In this document: in pieces, positions 1 to 11,410 of the stretch | How the letters are laid out: the number at the start of each line of letters is the position of its first letter | Position numbering within the stretch: the stretch's first letter is position 1 | Assembly (NCBI GenBank): GCA_947044405.1 | Contig: CAMRHE010000035.1 | Location: forward strand, 5,553,501-5,617,500 | Source of the DNA: Leptodactylus fallax | Taxonomy: Eukaryota > Chordata > Amphibia > Anura > Leptodactylidae | Length of the DNA: 64,000 nucleotides | Direction of reading: 5' to 3' | The notes under the pieces: generated by a model | What the model saw: the letters and a program-made list of their open reading frames with translations, nothing else | The model's database searches: none | What the model was told of the DNA's origin: nothing | Position numbers and translations under genes: made by a program

Positions 1-52
1 ATATATGTATCTCTCTCTCACTCACTCTCTCTATATATATATTTATATATAG
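1..52. repeat. CT/TA-rich simple repeat
   Basis: The window opens in alternating CTCT and TATA runs, which is ordinary microsatellite sequence. Confidence 0.8.
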
Positions 53-1236
53 TTAAATTTTAGATCCTTTTTTCTTTATTTCAAATTTTGACATCTTTAC
101 ATACAGTATATACAGATGTTGAAGTATAACATATACCCAACACTTTCAAGTTTCAAGAAATAAAGTTTCTATACATGTGTAAAAACACAACACAAATACA
201 AAATGTCCCAAAGCTCCTAAATGTCCCAAAGAATGTATTCAGCAAAAGAAGTGTATGCCTTTCTGGTCTCTGAAACTCATACTGCCAATGAGGGAGAATA
301 GGAAGATGCCCCATTCCTCTATTTTTCTCCTCCCCCTGCTCATCATTCAGTGATGAGCGACCCCAAAGGAGGGGCCCCGGCACAATTGCTGAGGCAACTC
401 CTGAAATTACTGATCCAATGTGGACCCCACCCCTTGAAAACTATAAGCATCAGCTTCCTGACTTTGTGGGCAGGTCTTGAGACTGAGAGTTTCACCAGAA
501 TTCACTTTTTCTCTGATTTGATAGATTTTATGGTGGCCCAAATTTATTTGCCCAGCAATTTATAGAACAAAATGCCACCCCTTCATATGCTATGCCCCAG
601 AGGTGGTCCTCAGTAAATGCAGTATACTGTAGAAGAAAATAGTCTGGGGTCTTGTTCTGCATGTGGGCACAGTAAAGAAACCAAAAATTTGATAGTATTG
701 GAGTACAGACGCCTTGTATAGTACTCCAATCTATCGAATGGCCATGAGCAGTTTTGAAATGATCCTGAAATTTTAATATTATAATAATAAAACACAGTGC
801 CCACCTATTCAAAGTCATGCCAGTCATTGAACACTTCAGCGCAAAATTTACATACAACCCTGATTAGAACATTTCTATAGATGAGTCCCTGATCAGTTTC
901 CAAGAGAGGCTTAAATTCCACCAATACCTGCCCAGTAAAGGGGTGTTCACACTACCATCTTGATTCAGTTATGAAAGTGTCCATTAAAAAAAAAAAAAAC
1001 AGTAAACAGACGTTAACAGATGCTTAGGTATCCATTTTTTTTAATGCATCCATTGAACAGATCCGTTAAAAATACATAAATAACGGACACAAAACCATCA
1101 GTTAATGCTCGTTTTTGTCTGTTATGTTTCAGTCTGTTTTTTATGTTTATTTGGTTGCCATAATACCTAATGATGACAGAGAGAATATAAAACCAGGAAG
1201 AAGAATTAACAATCCAGTCTGGAGCCAAATTTAGAG
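53..1236. other. Non-coding stretch with possible Harbinger 5' flank
   Basis: No gene is recognised here. From about 925 the sequence has a 'ggtgttcacactacc' motif followed by repeated 'cgttaa/aacgga' words. This is a style common at the ends of vertebrate DNA transposons, and the stretch runs directly into the Harbinger coding block. It may be that element's 5' end, but I could not find a matching inverted copy on the right. Confidence 0.35.
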
Positions 1237-1616
1237 ATGAGAGTATTGTTTCTGTGTTCCAGTTCTACTGTGCTGCTGCTGTCATTTTTGATAATGATTC
1301 CTCCATCTTTGCTTTTTGATCTAGAGATGATCAGGCTGAGGATGAAGTGGAACAGAATTGTCCGGCAGAGACGACGGCAAATGCAACGCTTCTGGTTTCA
1401 TCCCATAACATCAGCCCACATAACAAGGCGAGTCTATTCCAGTCTTTATGGAGAACCGCGCCAACATCTGGAGAAGTTCTCTGACTACCTATGAGTATTT
1501 CCGCCTTTGATGAAGTTCTTCAATGGCTGTCAACCAGACTCCAGAGGCAGGAAACCCACTTGCGGAGAAGTGTATCACCAGAGGAACACTTGATAGTGAG
1601 CTTTTGGTGAGCATCA

Positions 1617-2352
1617 ATATACAATACAATACAATACATTTTATTTATATAGCGCCAACATATTCCGCAGCACTGTACAATTTGTAGGGTTCAATTACTG
1701 ACAAAAAAGATACATTACAAAGAAATAGTCAATTCACACACTGGGACTGAGGGCCCTGCTCGCAAGAGCTTACAATCTATGAGGTAGAGGGGGTGACACA
1801 AGAGGTAGCAGGGGTGGCAACAGATGTAGCATTGCTTATACAATGGTCAGATAATTTTGTAATAGAGGTTACTGTCATTACACATATATAAAGCTGTATG
1901 AGCCGTCACCAGTCGTGTCCTTTAACATGCAGATGGTGCCTGGACATATAAAGCTAGTCTGATACGGCATCATATCCTGTGGGGTAATGTTGAAGCATAA
2001 ACAGAGGAGGGTACGTTTTAGGGATTCTAACTATGGAAGGGTTTACATTAGGAGTTGTGATAGGCCTGTCTGAAAAGATATGTCTTTAGTTTACGCTTGA
2101 AGCTGTGGAAATTGGGGGTTAATCTGATAGTCTGGGATAGAGCATTCCAGAGAAGTGGTGCAACTTGGGAGAAGTCTTGTATATGAGCGTGGGAGGTTCT
2201 GATAATAGAGGATGTTAGTCTTAAGTCATTGAGTGAACAGAGAGTACGGGTTGGGCGATAGACAGAGATGAGGGAGGAAATGTAGGGAGGTGCAGCATTA
2301 TGGAGAGCCTTGTGAATGAGGGTGATAAGCATCAACACTGTATTTCTAATAT
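1617..2352 (-). mobile_element. L2/CR1-clade LINE, 3' end only
   Basis: A 5'-truncated non-LTR retrotransposon. Its 3' end carries short tandem ACAAT units at 1618-1637, as L2-type LINEs do. On the minus strand the C-terminus of the reverse transcriptase protein is readable at about 2047-2352: HKALHNAAPPYIS, PTRTLCSLNDLRL, FSQVAPLLWNAL and FKRKLKTYLFRQAY. These match the conserved tail after the RT domain in the L2/CR1 clade. A related but distinct copy lies at 63152-63628. The upstream part is missing, and the body abuts a Tc1 end at 2354. Confidence 0.8.
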
Positions 2353-2353
2353 G

Positions 2354-2973
2354 CAGTGGGAAAAAAAAGTATTTAATCATCCACCAATTGTGCAAGTTCT
2401 CCCACTTAAAAAGATGAGAGAGGCCTGTAGTTGACATCATAGGTAGACCTCAACTATGAGAGACAAAATGAGAAAACAAATCCAGAAAATCACATTGTCT
2501 GATTTTTAAAGAATTTATTTGCAAATTATGGTGGAAAATAAGTATTTGGTCAATAACAAAAGTTCATCTCAATACTTTGTTATATATCCTTTGTTGGCAA
2601 TGACAGAGGTCAAACGTTTTCTGTAAGTCTTCACAAGGTTGGCACACACTGTTGCTAGTATGTTGGCCCATTCCGCCATGCAGATCTCCTCTAGAGCAGT
2701 GATGTTTTGGGGCTGTCGCTGGGCAAAACAGACTTTCAACTCCCTCCAAAGGTTTTCTATGGGGTTGAGATCTGGAGACTGGCAAGGCCACTCCAGGACC
2801 TTGAAATGCTTCTTACGAAGCCACTCCTTCGTTGCCCTGGCGGTGTGCTTGGGATTATTGTCATGCTGAAAGACCCAGCCACGTTTCATCTTCAATGCCC
2901 TTGCTGATGGAAGGAGGTTTGCACTCAAAATCTCACGATACATGGCCCCATTAATTCTTTCAGGTACACGGAT
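2354..2973 (-). mobile_element. Tc1-like element, truncated (family A)
   Basis: The left terminal repeat begins CAGTGGGAAAA. It is followed on the minus strand by the C-terminal part of a Tc1 transposase ending at 2569: [28 protein letters not shown] (second catalytic Asp), [11 protein letters not shown] (catalytic Glu) and ANKGYITKY. The reading matches the family A copy at 56109-62832 until about 2973. There it stops abruptly at a TA microsatellite, so the N-terminal half and the right terminal repeat are gone. This copy keeps the catalytic residues lost in the other one. Confidence 0.88.
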
Positions 2974-2976
2974 ACA

Positions 2977-3019
<43 letters not shown>
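2974..3019. repeat. (TA)n microsatellite
   Basis: A run of alternating T and A sits at the broken edge of the family A Tc1 fragment and probably marks the deletion junction. Confidence 0.9.
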
Positions 3020-3021
<2 letters not shown>

Positions 3022-3799
3022 ACATTTATTTTTCTTTTTTTTTTATTTTAAGGTATCTGGCAACAGGCGAAAACGTCTCCTCCATGCACTGCCAGTTCCG
3101 TCTTGGCAAGTCAACAATCTCCTACATCATCTGGAATACTTACCAGACCCTATGTTATTTGCTTTGTGACAAATTTATCCTGCATCCAACATCAGAACAA
3201 TGGAAGGGCATTGCGGACAAGTTCTGTGAGGAGACGGAGTTTCCAAATTGTGTTGGAGAAGTTGATGGAAAGCACATCCGTATCCAGAAACCTGCAAGGA
3301 GTGGCTCCCCATTCTTCAATTACAAGAAGTACTTTTCGGTTGTGCTGATGGCCATTGCTGATGCCCAGCATCATTTTGTGGCTGTGGACATTGGGGCATA
3401 CGGCTGCACCAACGACTTCAGAATATTCAAGGACTCTGCAATGAGATGGAGACTATATTCTGTAAATTTTGGATTGCCAACACCAAAGCCATTTCCTGGA
3501 ACTGATGGACCTCTTATGCCGTTTGTGGTTGTTGGCGATGAGGTCTTCCAGAAGTGCGTAAACTTTCTTAAATCATATTCCAGTGGTGGATTTAACTACC
3601 AGAAAAGAATCTACAACTACAGACTGACAAGAGCCAGGCGACTTGTGAAGTGTGCGTTTGGGATCCTCTCTTCAAAATGGCGTATTTTCAACACTGAATC
3701 CAGCAGAACCCAGAAGCTGTGGATGTTGTGGTGAAAGCATCCATGGTCCTCTATAACCTTCGGCTGACAATCGGCTCTGCCACTCTCTTGTGACAGAAC

Positions 3800-4108
3800 A
3801 CTGGAAAATGGCGGTCGATTGCGCATGCGCAGACGCGAAAATTCACAGAGAGCAAGAAGTAAGAAGAAAGAAGGCCAAGAGGGGAGTCACCGCAATGACC
3901 AAAGTGATGATGCGATGGGTGCTCGCCAAAGAGAAGGTACGCCCCGGGTGCTCTGTGGTGCTCATTTACATACATGAAGAAACAAATTATCTTGGAATCG
4001 GCTGGGAGAAGAAAACAAGGAAAAGTAGGAGAAGAATGGCCTTTTTAAAGGCCATTCCAACGTGCCATTAGCTTAAAACTGTTTTTGCGAATGATAGACT
4101 CCCTTTAA
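3800..4108. mobile_element. Half of a TTAA-flanked MITE (T2/Kolobok-like end)
   Basis: The right border reads GATAGACTCCCTTTAA. In reverse this is TTAAAGGGAGTC, fitting the TTAAAGGRR terminus described for the Xenopus T2 family. A second end of the same kind lies at 21381-21396 with the same GAATGATAGACT lead-in. GC-rich sequence with 'gcgcatgcgcag' precedes it. The left terminus is not found, and the left border is uncertain. Confidence 0.5.
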
Positions 4109-4468
4109 GGAAATCTTTGCAGTCCCACAAATGATTTTTCCCTGAAGGTTCTGGACTTAAGTAGGGAATGTGGCTTCCTGTGTAAGGGACACTGTCTGCT
4201 TGGGTCCTTAGGTTTGTCTTGAAGGGAGTTAAACTCTTGGTGAACCAAACCTGTGGAGGAAACGTTAGTTTTGTGGACTTCCACTAATGCTCTACGAGGT
4301 TTACTAACATGGGTGGTACCACATGGTAACATGAAATCAAAGCTTGGATCATTTCTAATTCTTGCTTATTCAGAGACAAAATCTACAAACACATTAAATG
4401 GAGGAAATGGAACATTGTGAATCTATTTATAGCAAGAACCATGCGTAACTCACTTCTCTGGTAAGTTA

Positions 4469-6100
4469 CAGTGCCTTGCGAAAGTATTCGGCCCCCTTGA
4501 ACTTTTCAACCTTTTGCCATATTTCAGGCTTCAAACATAAAGATATAAAATTTAAATTTTTTGGTGAAGAATCAACAACAAGTGGGACACAGTTGTGAAG
4601 TGGAATGAAATTTATTGGTTATTTTAAACTTTTGTAAAAAATAAAAAACTGAAAAGTGGGGCATGCAATATTATTCGGCCCCCTTAAGTTAATACTTTGT
4701 AGTGCCACCTTTTGCTGCGATTACAGCTGCAAGTTGCTTGGGGTATGTCTCTATCAGTTTTGCACATCGAGAGACTGAAATTCTTGCCCATTCTTCCTTG
4801 GAAAACAGCTCAAGCTCAGTGAGGTTGGATGGAGAGCGTTTGTGAACAGCAGTTTTCGGCTCTTTCCACAGATTCTCGATTGGATTCAGGTCTGGACTTT
4901 GACTTGGTCATTCTAACACCTGGATACGTTTATTTGTGAACCATTCCATTGTAGATTTTGCTTTATGTTTGGGATCATTGTCTTGTTGGAAGATAAATCT
5001 CCGTCCCAGTCTCAGGTCTTTTGCAGACTCCAACAGGTTTTCTTCCAGAATGGTCCTGTATTTGGCTCCATCCATCTTCTCATCAATTTTAACCATCTTA
5101 CCTGTCCCTGCTGAAGAAAAGCAGGCCCAAACCATGATGCTGCCACCACCATGTTTGACAGTGGGGATGGTGTGTTCAGGGTGATGAGCTGTGTTGCTTT
5201 CACGCCAAACATATCGTTTTGCATTGTGGCCAAAAAGTTCGATTTTGGTTTCATCTGACCAGAGTACCTTCTTCCACCTGTTTGATGTGTCTCCCAGGTG
5301 GCTTGTGGCAAACTTTAACCAAGACTTTTTATGGATATCTTTGAGAAATGGCTTTATTCTTGCCACTCTTCCATAAAGGCCAGATTTGTGCAGTGTACGA
5401 CTGATTGTTGTCCTATGGACAGACTCTCCCACCTCAGCTGTAGATCTCTGCAGTTCATCCAGAGTGATCATGGGCCTCTTGGCTGCATCTCTGATCAGTC
5501 TTCTCCTTGTTTGAGATGAAAGTTTAGAGGGACGGCCGGGTCTTGGTAGATTTGCAGTGGTCTGATACTCCTTCCATTTCAATATGATCGCTTGCACAGT
5601 GCTCCTTGGGATGTTTAAAGTTTGGGAAATCTTTTTGTATCCAAATCCGGCTTTAATCTTCTCCACAACAGTATCACGGACCTACCTGGTGTGTTCCTTG
5701 GTCTTCATGATGCTCTCTGTGCTTTAAACAGAACCCTGAGACTATCACAGAGCAGGTGCATTTATACAGAGACTTGATTACACACAGGTGGATTATATTT
5801 ATCATCATCAGTCATTTAGGACAACATTGGATCATTCAGAGATCCTCACTGAACTTCTGGAGTGAGTTTGCTGGACTGAAAGTAAAGGTGCCGAATAATA
5901 TTGCACGCCCCACTTTTCAGTTTTTTATTTTTCACAAACGTTTAAAATAACCAATAAATTTCGTTCCACTTCACAATTGTGTCCCACTTGTTTTTGATTC
6001 TTCACCAAAAAATGAAAATTTTATATCTTTATGTTTTAAGCCTGAAATGTGGCAAAAGGTTGAAAAGTTCAAGGAAGCCGAATACTTTCGCAAGGCACTG
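4469..6100 (-). mobile_element. Tc1-like transposon, complete length (family B)
   Basis: A full element of 1632 bp between TA duplications (4467-4468 and 6101-6102). The terminal inverted repeats begin CAGTGCCTTGCGAAAGTATT and extend about 210 bp (4469-4681 and 5890-6100). Each arm holds an outer 'gtattcggccccctt' and an inner 'tattattcggcccc' site, about 190 bp apart. This is the IR/DR layout of Tc1 relatives with two transposase sites per end. It lies inside the BEL gag. Confidence 0.95.
4689..5708 (-). pseudogene. Tc1 transposase, family B copy 1, two nonsense codons
   Basis: A 340-codon frame from the ATG at 5708 (MKTKEHTR) to the stop at 4689 (GGTTKY). The N-terminal paired-like helix-turn-helix includes KKISQTLNIPRSTVQAI, followed by the GRPSKLS linker and a second helix-turn-helix. 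The DDE core has VLWSDETKIELFG (first Asp), FQQDNDPKHKAK (second Asp) and [11 protein letters not shown] (Glu). Spacing between the last two is 34 residues, which gives DD34E. The frame is intact apart from a stop at codon 9 (AGG-TAG context, near 5682) and a TGG-to-TGA change at 4908-4910 just before PSQSPDLNP. It therefore cannot make full protein now, but is young in appearance. The copy at 53141-54155 has glycine (GGG) at the codon-9 position and tryptophan at the other. Confidence 0.93.
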
Positions 6101-7299
6101 TATATGGGAGTTTTAGAACTATGGGGTTAACACCTCTCGCAGTGTCAAGAAATGTCAATCCCACCAGATCTACTTCTGCCTTTGCCACACACAACTCCGT
6201 TAACAAGTCACTTAACCCTCTAAGCTTTGGATTGTTTCTTTTTGCCATCTTTGGAAAGTCCTTGATTCTCTTGAATAAGGCACTTTCTATGACCTTGGGT
6301 AAGCCATAGCACTTGTCAAGTCTATCCCAGACCCTTTTGAGACCAACATCTGGATGATTTACATGTCTCTGATTCTTTTTGCATGCTCAGTGGACTCATT
6401 TCCCAGCCACTTTACCAGGAGATCCAGTTCCTCGCTACATGATAGACCTATGTCTCTGGTGGCATTTTGGAAAGAAGCTCACCAAGCTCTGTAGTTTTCA
6501 GCACGATCACTTTACAAGTCCCTTGGTGACCAACTCACGTCGAGCAAAGAACCTGGCAAAGTCCATGGTCGCTGGATTGGCACTGGAACTAGCTGGTGGT
6601 GTGTTGTCAAAGTACCTATGTGGTGTGTGGTCATACCTGGTAGATGTCTCTGGTTTAGTCCAATCCGTGTAATAGCTTTTAGAAGCGAAGGGTGTCTCTC
6701 TAAGCTGGGAAGTATTTCGGATCTTCTGTTCTGAGGGGGTGTTGTAGCCAGTCTTGCTTCGATGTGCGTTCTCTGGTTTGTAGCAAGGAGAGTGGTAGTA
6801 GACTTTCTGATGATCTGTATAATCAGGTTGACTTGGCCTGTTGTATCTTGCTGTGGATCTAAGTTGTCATCTGACTTTGAATGTTGATAGACGTATTGTG
6901 AGGTACGCTGTTCTGGATCTTGGAGTTCAAGTTCTGGCTGGAGAACGCTGCGACGATTTTCGGTTTCTGAAAGTTCTGTGGCTTCTGCGTTTGCTAAGGT
7001 GGCTGCCGTCTCTTTATCAGAGTCAAGGCGTGCTTTCTCCATCTCATACCTTAGCTTTAATTGTATATCTTGTTCTGTGAAGCTGGCTTTCGCTGCTTCC
7101 GCTTCTGAGCAGGCAATGGTGGCAGCCTCTCTGACCGATGTCTGGTTAGAGCCATTTGTCAGGGACCTTGTCTTGACTGAAGATGCTCAACTTTGAGATA
7201 TGATGCGACCGTTAGGAGACAGCTGTGCTATCCGTATGCTGACTCTTTGTGGATAATGGCAGGCTCCGTCTGGTGTGATCTCGTGAGCTTGTAATCAGA

Positions 7300-7858
7300 A
7301 GTCGTTTCACTATACTGTACTCATACACGTTAGCACAGTGTGTAGTCTGACATGTAGATAAACCTTCTGTCCACTTTAAGAAAATGGCTGTAAGGATGTA
7401 AACCTTCTCTTTATTGCAAGTTGACAGGAAAGGTGAAACTATAAGAAGAAATAATGGCACTTAAAATAAGATCTATACAGTACATATAATACAGATAATC
7501 TCAAGTATAGTATAACATGAGGCAATGATACCAGCTGATTCAGAGCTATGACATGTAGCAAACACACAATAAAACAAGGCATAGTGACATAAATATAACA
7601 CTCTTACCAACTATGCTTGAAACAGGCTTGAGATAGTGAACACAGGGTACAAAAATAGCATAGAGTGTGACCTCTTCACGCTGGGACAGTATGCAAAAAT
7701 GTCTGCTGCTCACTGCACAGGAAGGAAATAGAAAAACTGGGACTACCCATAATGCATAGTGCTAGAGCTGGAAAAGAGGATACAGTAAATGACCAGTAGA
7801 TGGTGCTGTTATGATACAATGTAACAAATTTGCCTATGAAGGCATGAACACCCAACAT
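7300..7858 (-). mobile_element. Probable 5' LTR of the BEL/Pao element
   Basis: Read on the minus strand, the block starts TGTTGGGTGTTCATGCC at 7858 and lies directly upstream of gag in the right orientation. It contains an AATAAA signal at 7410-7415. The downstream border with the gag leader is not sharp, and no second LTR is present, so the LTR call is inference from position and sequence style. Confidence 0.5.
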
Positions 7859-8394
7859 GTCTGCTATGCATTTATTTTTCATTTTAAATTTTTTGATTTT
7901 AACATTTTGGGATGGATAAATTATGTTTAATCGAGTTTATTAAGGTTTTTAAATTAGGGAACAAAAAAAAAGAAAGGGAGGGAACAATGCTGAGACAATA
8001 ACATCAAATAAAACATAGTGGGCCACATGAGCCGCCCAAAGCATAGATGAGACACCAACGTAAGTTAAAATAAAGGGCTGTTAAGGCCCACAACTAGAAA
8101 ATCAGCGGTGGGTGGTGTAGTATAACTACATAAAAACTGTATTATTAGGAAAGTGGTAGCCAGATAAACAAATGCAAACTGTAAAAAGCCACCACGATGC
8201 CATCCACCTATCATTATGAAAGACAAACATGAAGGGGGGGGGAGGGTCACAAGGGATACACGGATACTTGAAGACCTACTAAGACACAGACATAGAAAAA
8301 CGGGAGGGACACACAAGGGGAGATGGGGAGGGAAAGAGAAAGTTGGCAATAAAAAGCATCCAGACACTGTACCAACAGGGGAACAGTGTCCCAG

Positions 8395-11300
8395 TCAGAC
8401 AAAGAGGGAAGAAAACTCCGGAGAGTCCTGAAATAACACCCACGGCCGCCAGAGAGACTCAAATTTAGAGAAGTTAGGTGAGTCCTCAGTCACCAGGGCC
8501 TCCATTCTCCTAATAAGGAGAAGCTCCTGAATCAGCTCGACAAGGGTGGGCACGGCAGTGCTGCGCCAGTGCCTGGGAATGACTGTTCTGGCGGCAGTGA
8601 GGAAATGTCGCAGGAGGTCCCCCCTTAACAGCGGAAACCCTTCCCGGTATAACGGAAAGGAGAGCAAGATGGGGTGAACGCGTAACAGCTCTGCCGCTCA
8701 CTTTTGCATATAGCGTGAAGACTGCCTCCCAGAAAGGCCTGATGATGGCGCAATCCCACCAGATATGATACAAAGTGCCTCTTTCGGAGCCACAGCGCCA
8801 ACACCGGTCCGAGACACCAGGGTAGATCCTATGCAGAAGGTCAGGGCAGCGGTACCAGCAGGTCAGATTTTTGGAGTTCTTTTCCTGCGCACCGCAGGGC
8901 ATCGGGAGTTTATGCGTATACAGGAAGGACTTATCCCAGTCGGCAATGGAGAGGCTATTACCAAGGTCAAACTCCCAGGGGCCAGTATAAGAGGGGAGCC
9001 CAGGCGTGGAGTCCTGGAGAAGGATGCCATAGAGAAGAGAGAGGGCACGTGGGGTGGTGTCAGTATGTGAGAGGGCAGACTCCAGATCGGTTAAAGGAGA
9101 TGAGAGCATGGAGAGCAGGGAAAATTTACGCAAGAAGGCCGAAAGCTGGCCATATTCCAACCAAGACTATTGAAAGTTGTGGTGGGAGGCTTGTAGCTGC
9201 GACAGAGAGGGAAGAGAAGAACTATCTGTGACCTGATGTAGGCGAACGTCAGCCCCCGCTTGCCAGCAAAGGAATCTGTGAGCCGAGCACCCCCCGGGGG
9301 AACATGGGGTTTTGGAACAGAGGGCTGAGAGGGCCAGGGACCCTGGCAACGCGACCGACCGTGCTTGTAGAGTCCCAAATCTTGAGGAAATAGGAGGATA
9401 GAAAGGAATCTTCGGTAGTGCTAGGGCAAAAATGAGGCGGGATCCATGGCAAGGAGGGAAGATGAGCCGAAAGTAAATCGGCCTCTATGGAGACTCACTG
9501 CTTGTCCACCCCGCGATAGCGGCAATCAAAAAGGCGCAACAGCACTGTCGTGCGGTAGTATAGCCTGGGGTCTGGCAGGCCCGCGCCTCCACGACACTTA
9601 CGGTGCGTCAGCGTCCGAAAACATAGCCTGCTCCGCGCCGCTCCCCACACGAACCTCCCAAACAAGGTCTGAACGCGGGCAAAAAAGGGGCGCGGAACGG
9701 GAATGGGTAGAGCTTGGAACACATATAGTAATCGGGGCATAACATCCATTTTCAGCACGTTAATGCGACCAAACCAGGAGAGCATGAGAGAGTTATATTT
9801 CCGTAGATCCATCTGGAGTGATTCAAGGATCGGGAGGTAATTAAGGCGGTAGAGAAGGGAGGGGTCCGAGGGGATATGAATCCCGAGGTATTTGATGGAG
9901 GTAGGATGCCATTTAAAGGGGAAGTCATTCGCAAGGCAGGCTGCCTCTGCTGAAGGCAAGGTGATATTGAGGGCCTCGCTCTTAGAGAGGTTCACTTTGA
10001 AGTTACTCAAGTTGCCAAAGCGACAAAATTTGCGTAAGATAGACAGGAAAGAGATACGAGGCTGAGAGACATACAGGAGGAGGTCGTCGGCGTAAAGGGC
10101 CGCTTTGACCTGACGGTTACCCAGCTGAAGGCCATGGATACCAGGACAGTTCCGTATGGCCATCGCTAAGTGTTCCATGACCAGGGCGTATAAAAGAGGA
10201 GACAATGGGCAGCCCTGTCGTGTGCCATTCCGGACCGGGAAAGAGTTGGAGAGGAGCCCATTGACTCGTACCCGTGCCGACGCGTCACCATAAAGAGAAA
10301 GCACTTTGCCCAAGTACCCTGGGCCAACCCCAATTTGTTGGAGTGTGGCCCGTAGAAAGCCCCAGTGTACATGGTCGAACGCCTTTTCAGCATCCACAGA
10401 AAGCAAGCACACGGGGGAATTGGTATTGCGGGCCGAGGAGATCGCCAGCAGTGTGTTACATACGTTATCCCTGGCCTCTCGACCCGAAATGAAGCCAACC
10501 TGGTCAGTATGGACCAGGCCCGGCATCAGGGGGGACAAGCAATTGGCTAGCAACTTGGCAAATAATTTGATGTCGATATTGAGCAGGGAGATCGGACGAT
10601 AACTGGCACAGGAGGATGGGTCTTTCCCTGGCTTGGGAAGAACTGTAATGAGAGCTGATAGAGATTGAGAGGCAAATGGAGTGGAATCATCGACGCTGTT
10701 AAAGACACGGGCCATTACAGGGGAGAGGAGGCCTCGGAAGGTCTTGTAGAATCTAGGAGTGAACCCATCAGGGCCAGGGGATTTGCCCAAGGGTGAAGAT
10801 TGAATAGCGAGGGATACCTCTTCCTCGGAGAAAGGGTCCTCGAGAAGTGCCCTGTCTGAGGGGGCAATGGTGGGGAGAGAGGTCTCAACAACGTATTCCC
10901 GGATTTTCTCTTCAAGAGAACCCGGGGCAAGATCGGCATACTGTCCACGAATATTGTACAGATCATGGTAGAAGGAGCGGAACGCCTCTGCAACGTCTAT
11001 AGGGTTATGGACTGATCGCCCATTGCCTCTGTTGATCCGAGGGACGTACGCGGGGGAGCCGCAGGGATGCAAGCGACGCGCGAGGGAACGACCACACTTG
11101 TCCGCAAACTCGTAATAGTGTTCCTGGACACGGTCTCGGAAAAGCAAGGATGTTTCATCTAGATGGGCTCAAAGCTCCTCTCTAGCATTGAGAAGCTCGT
11201 TTAAGTCCGCCTGAGAACAAGACTGCTTGTGCTTCACCTCAAGAGAATGGATCCTGGCCAACTGTGAGGAAACCCATGCTGCTCGCTCTTTTTGAGGCGC

Positions 11301-11410
11301 ACTCCATGCTTGATCAGGACACCCCTAACCACGCATTTTAATGCTTCCCACTGTAGCGGAGACGATGTGGAGTCCTGGGCATGATCAAGACTGAAGTCTT
11401 GAAGGGGGTA
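8395..11410 (-). pseudogene. LINE ORF2 (reverse transcriptase), lacking endonuclease
   Basis: The longest open piece, 9495-11147, encodes the RT domain. It has SPLGKSPGPDGF, ITVLPKPGKDP, YRPISLLNIDIKLFAKLLA, DQVGFISGREARDN, DAEKAFDHV, GTRQGCPLSPLLYAL and the catalytic box LYADDLLLYV. Upstream (to about 11410) lies the linker with LQWEALKCVVRGVLI and LNELLNAREEL, interrupted by a stop near 11168. Downstream the frame shifts near 9495 and 9160 into the C-terminal region with the Cys-rich CWRCGSERGTLYHIWW motif. A further shift near 8660 leads to HWRSTAVPTLVELIQELLL and a stop near 8395. The family is L1-like, of the type abundant in frogs. It cannot encode a working protein without the endonuclease and with several frame changes. 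Confidence 0.92.

Larger units (their letters stand above)
1607..3052 (+). other. Probable intron of the Harbinger transposase, enlarged by insertions
   Basis: The left border reads TTTTG|GTGAGC (donor-like). The right border is a long pyrimidine tract then TTTTAAG|GTATCTGG (acceptor-like). Joining 1606 to 3053 keeps codon phase and restores the family motif around YLATG. The intron contains an L2-type LINE tail, half of a Tc1 element and a TA microsatellite. Splicing itself is inferred. Confidence 0.65.
1237..3791 (+). pseudogene. PIF/Harbinger transposase, two coding blocks, broken
   Basis: This encodes a nuclease-type transposase of the Harbinger superfamily (relatives of HARBI1). Block 1 (1237-1606) carries the N-terminal part with RFWFHPI, a KFSDYL helix, MSISAFDEVL and VSPEEHLIVSF. 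The frame slips once near 1491. Block 2 (3053-3791) continues with YLATGENVSS, GEVDGKHIRI (first catalytic Asp), VVGDEVF (probable second Asp), RARRLVKCAFGIL and a tail VVVKASMVLYNLRL that needs another frame change near 3700. In the family the last core motif normally reads V-E-x-AFG. Here it is V-K-C-AFG, so the third catalytic acid appears lost. The element is dead through frameshifts and the E-to-K change. The blocks join in frame across a gap with splice-like borders. The superfamily call is firm; a domesticated gene is unlikely given the breaks. Confidence 0.88.
4109..7200 (-). pseudogene. BEL/Pao-type retrotransposon gag, interrupted by Tc1
   Basis: On the minus strand the N-terminal part (about 7200 down to 6103) has a charged, Ala/Glu-rich region with MEKARLDSDKETAATLANAE, then fragments in shifted frames including DFARFFARRELVTKGLVK, DRAENYRAW, CSEELDLLVKWLG and GLKRVWDRLDKCYG. 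These are hallmarks of vertebrate BEL/Pao gag. After the Tc1 insertion the protein resumes at 4468 and runs to about 4109 with FPPFNVFVDFVSE, ARIRNDPSFDFML and CPLHRKPHSLLKSRTFR, the region before the zinc knuckles. Several frameshifts and stops make it non-functional. Protease, RT and integrase parts are absent; sequence ends at the TTAA border at 4108. The gag assignment rests on remembered family motifs, not a search. Confidence 0.72.

Noticed and set aside
3790..4071. Lys/Arg-rich frame after the Harbinger transposase, possible MYB-like partner protein
   Set aside because: No tryptophan pattern of a MYB/SANT domain is seen, and the sequence fits the MITE half ending at 4108.
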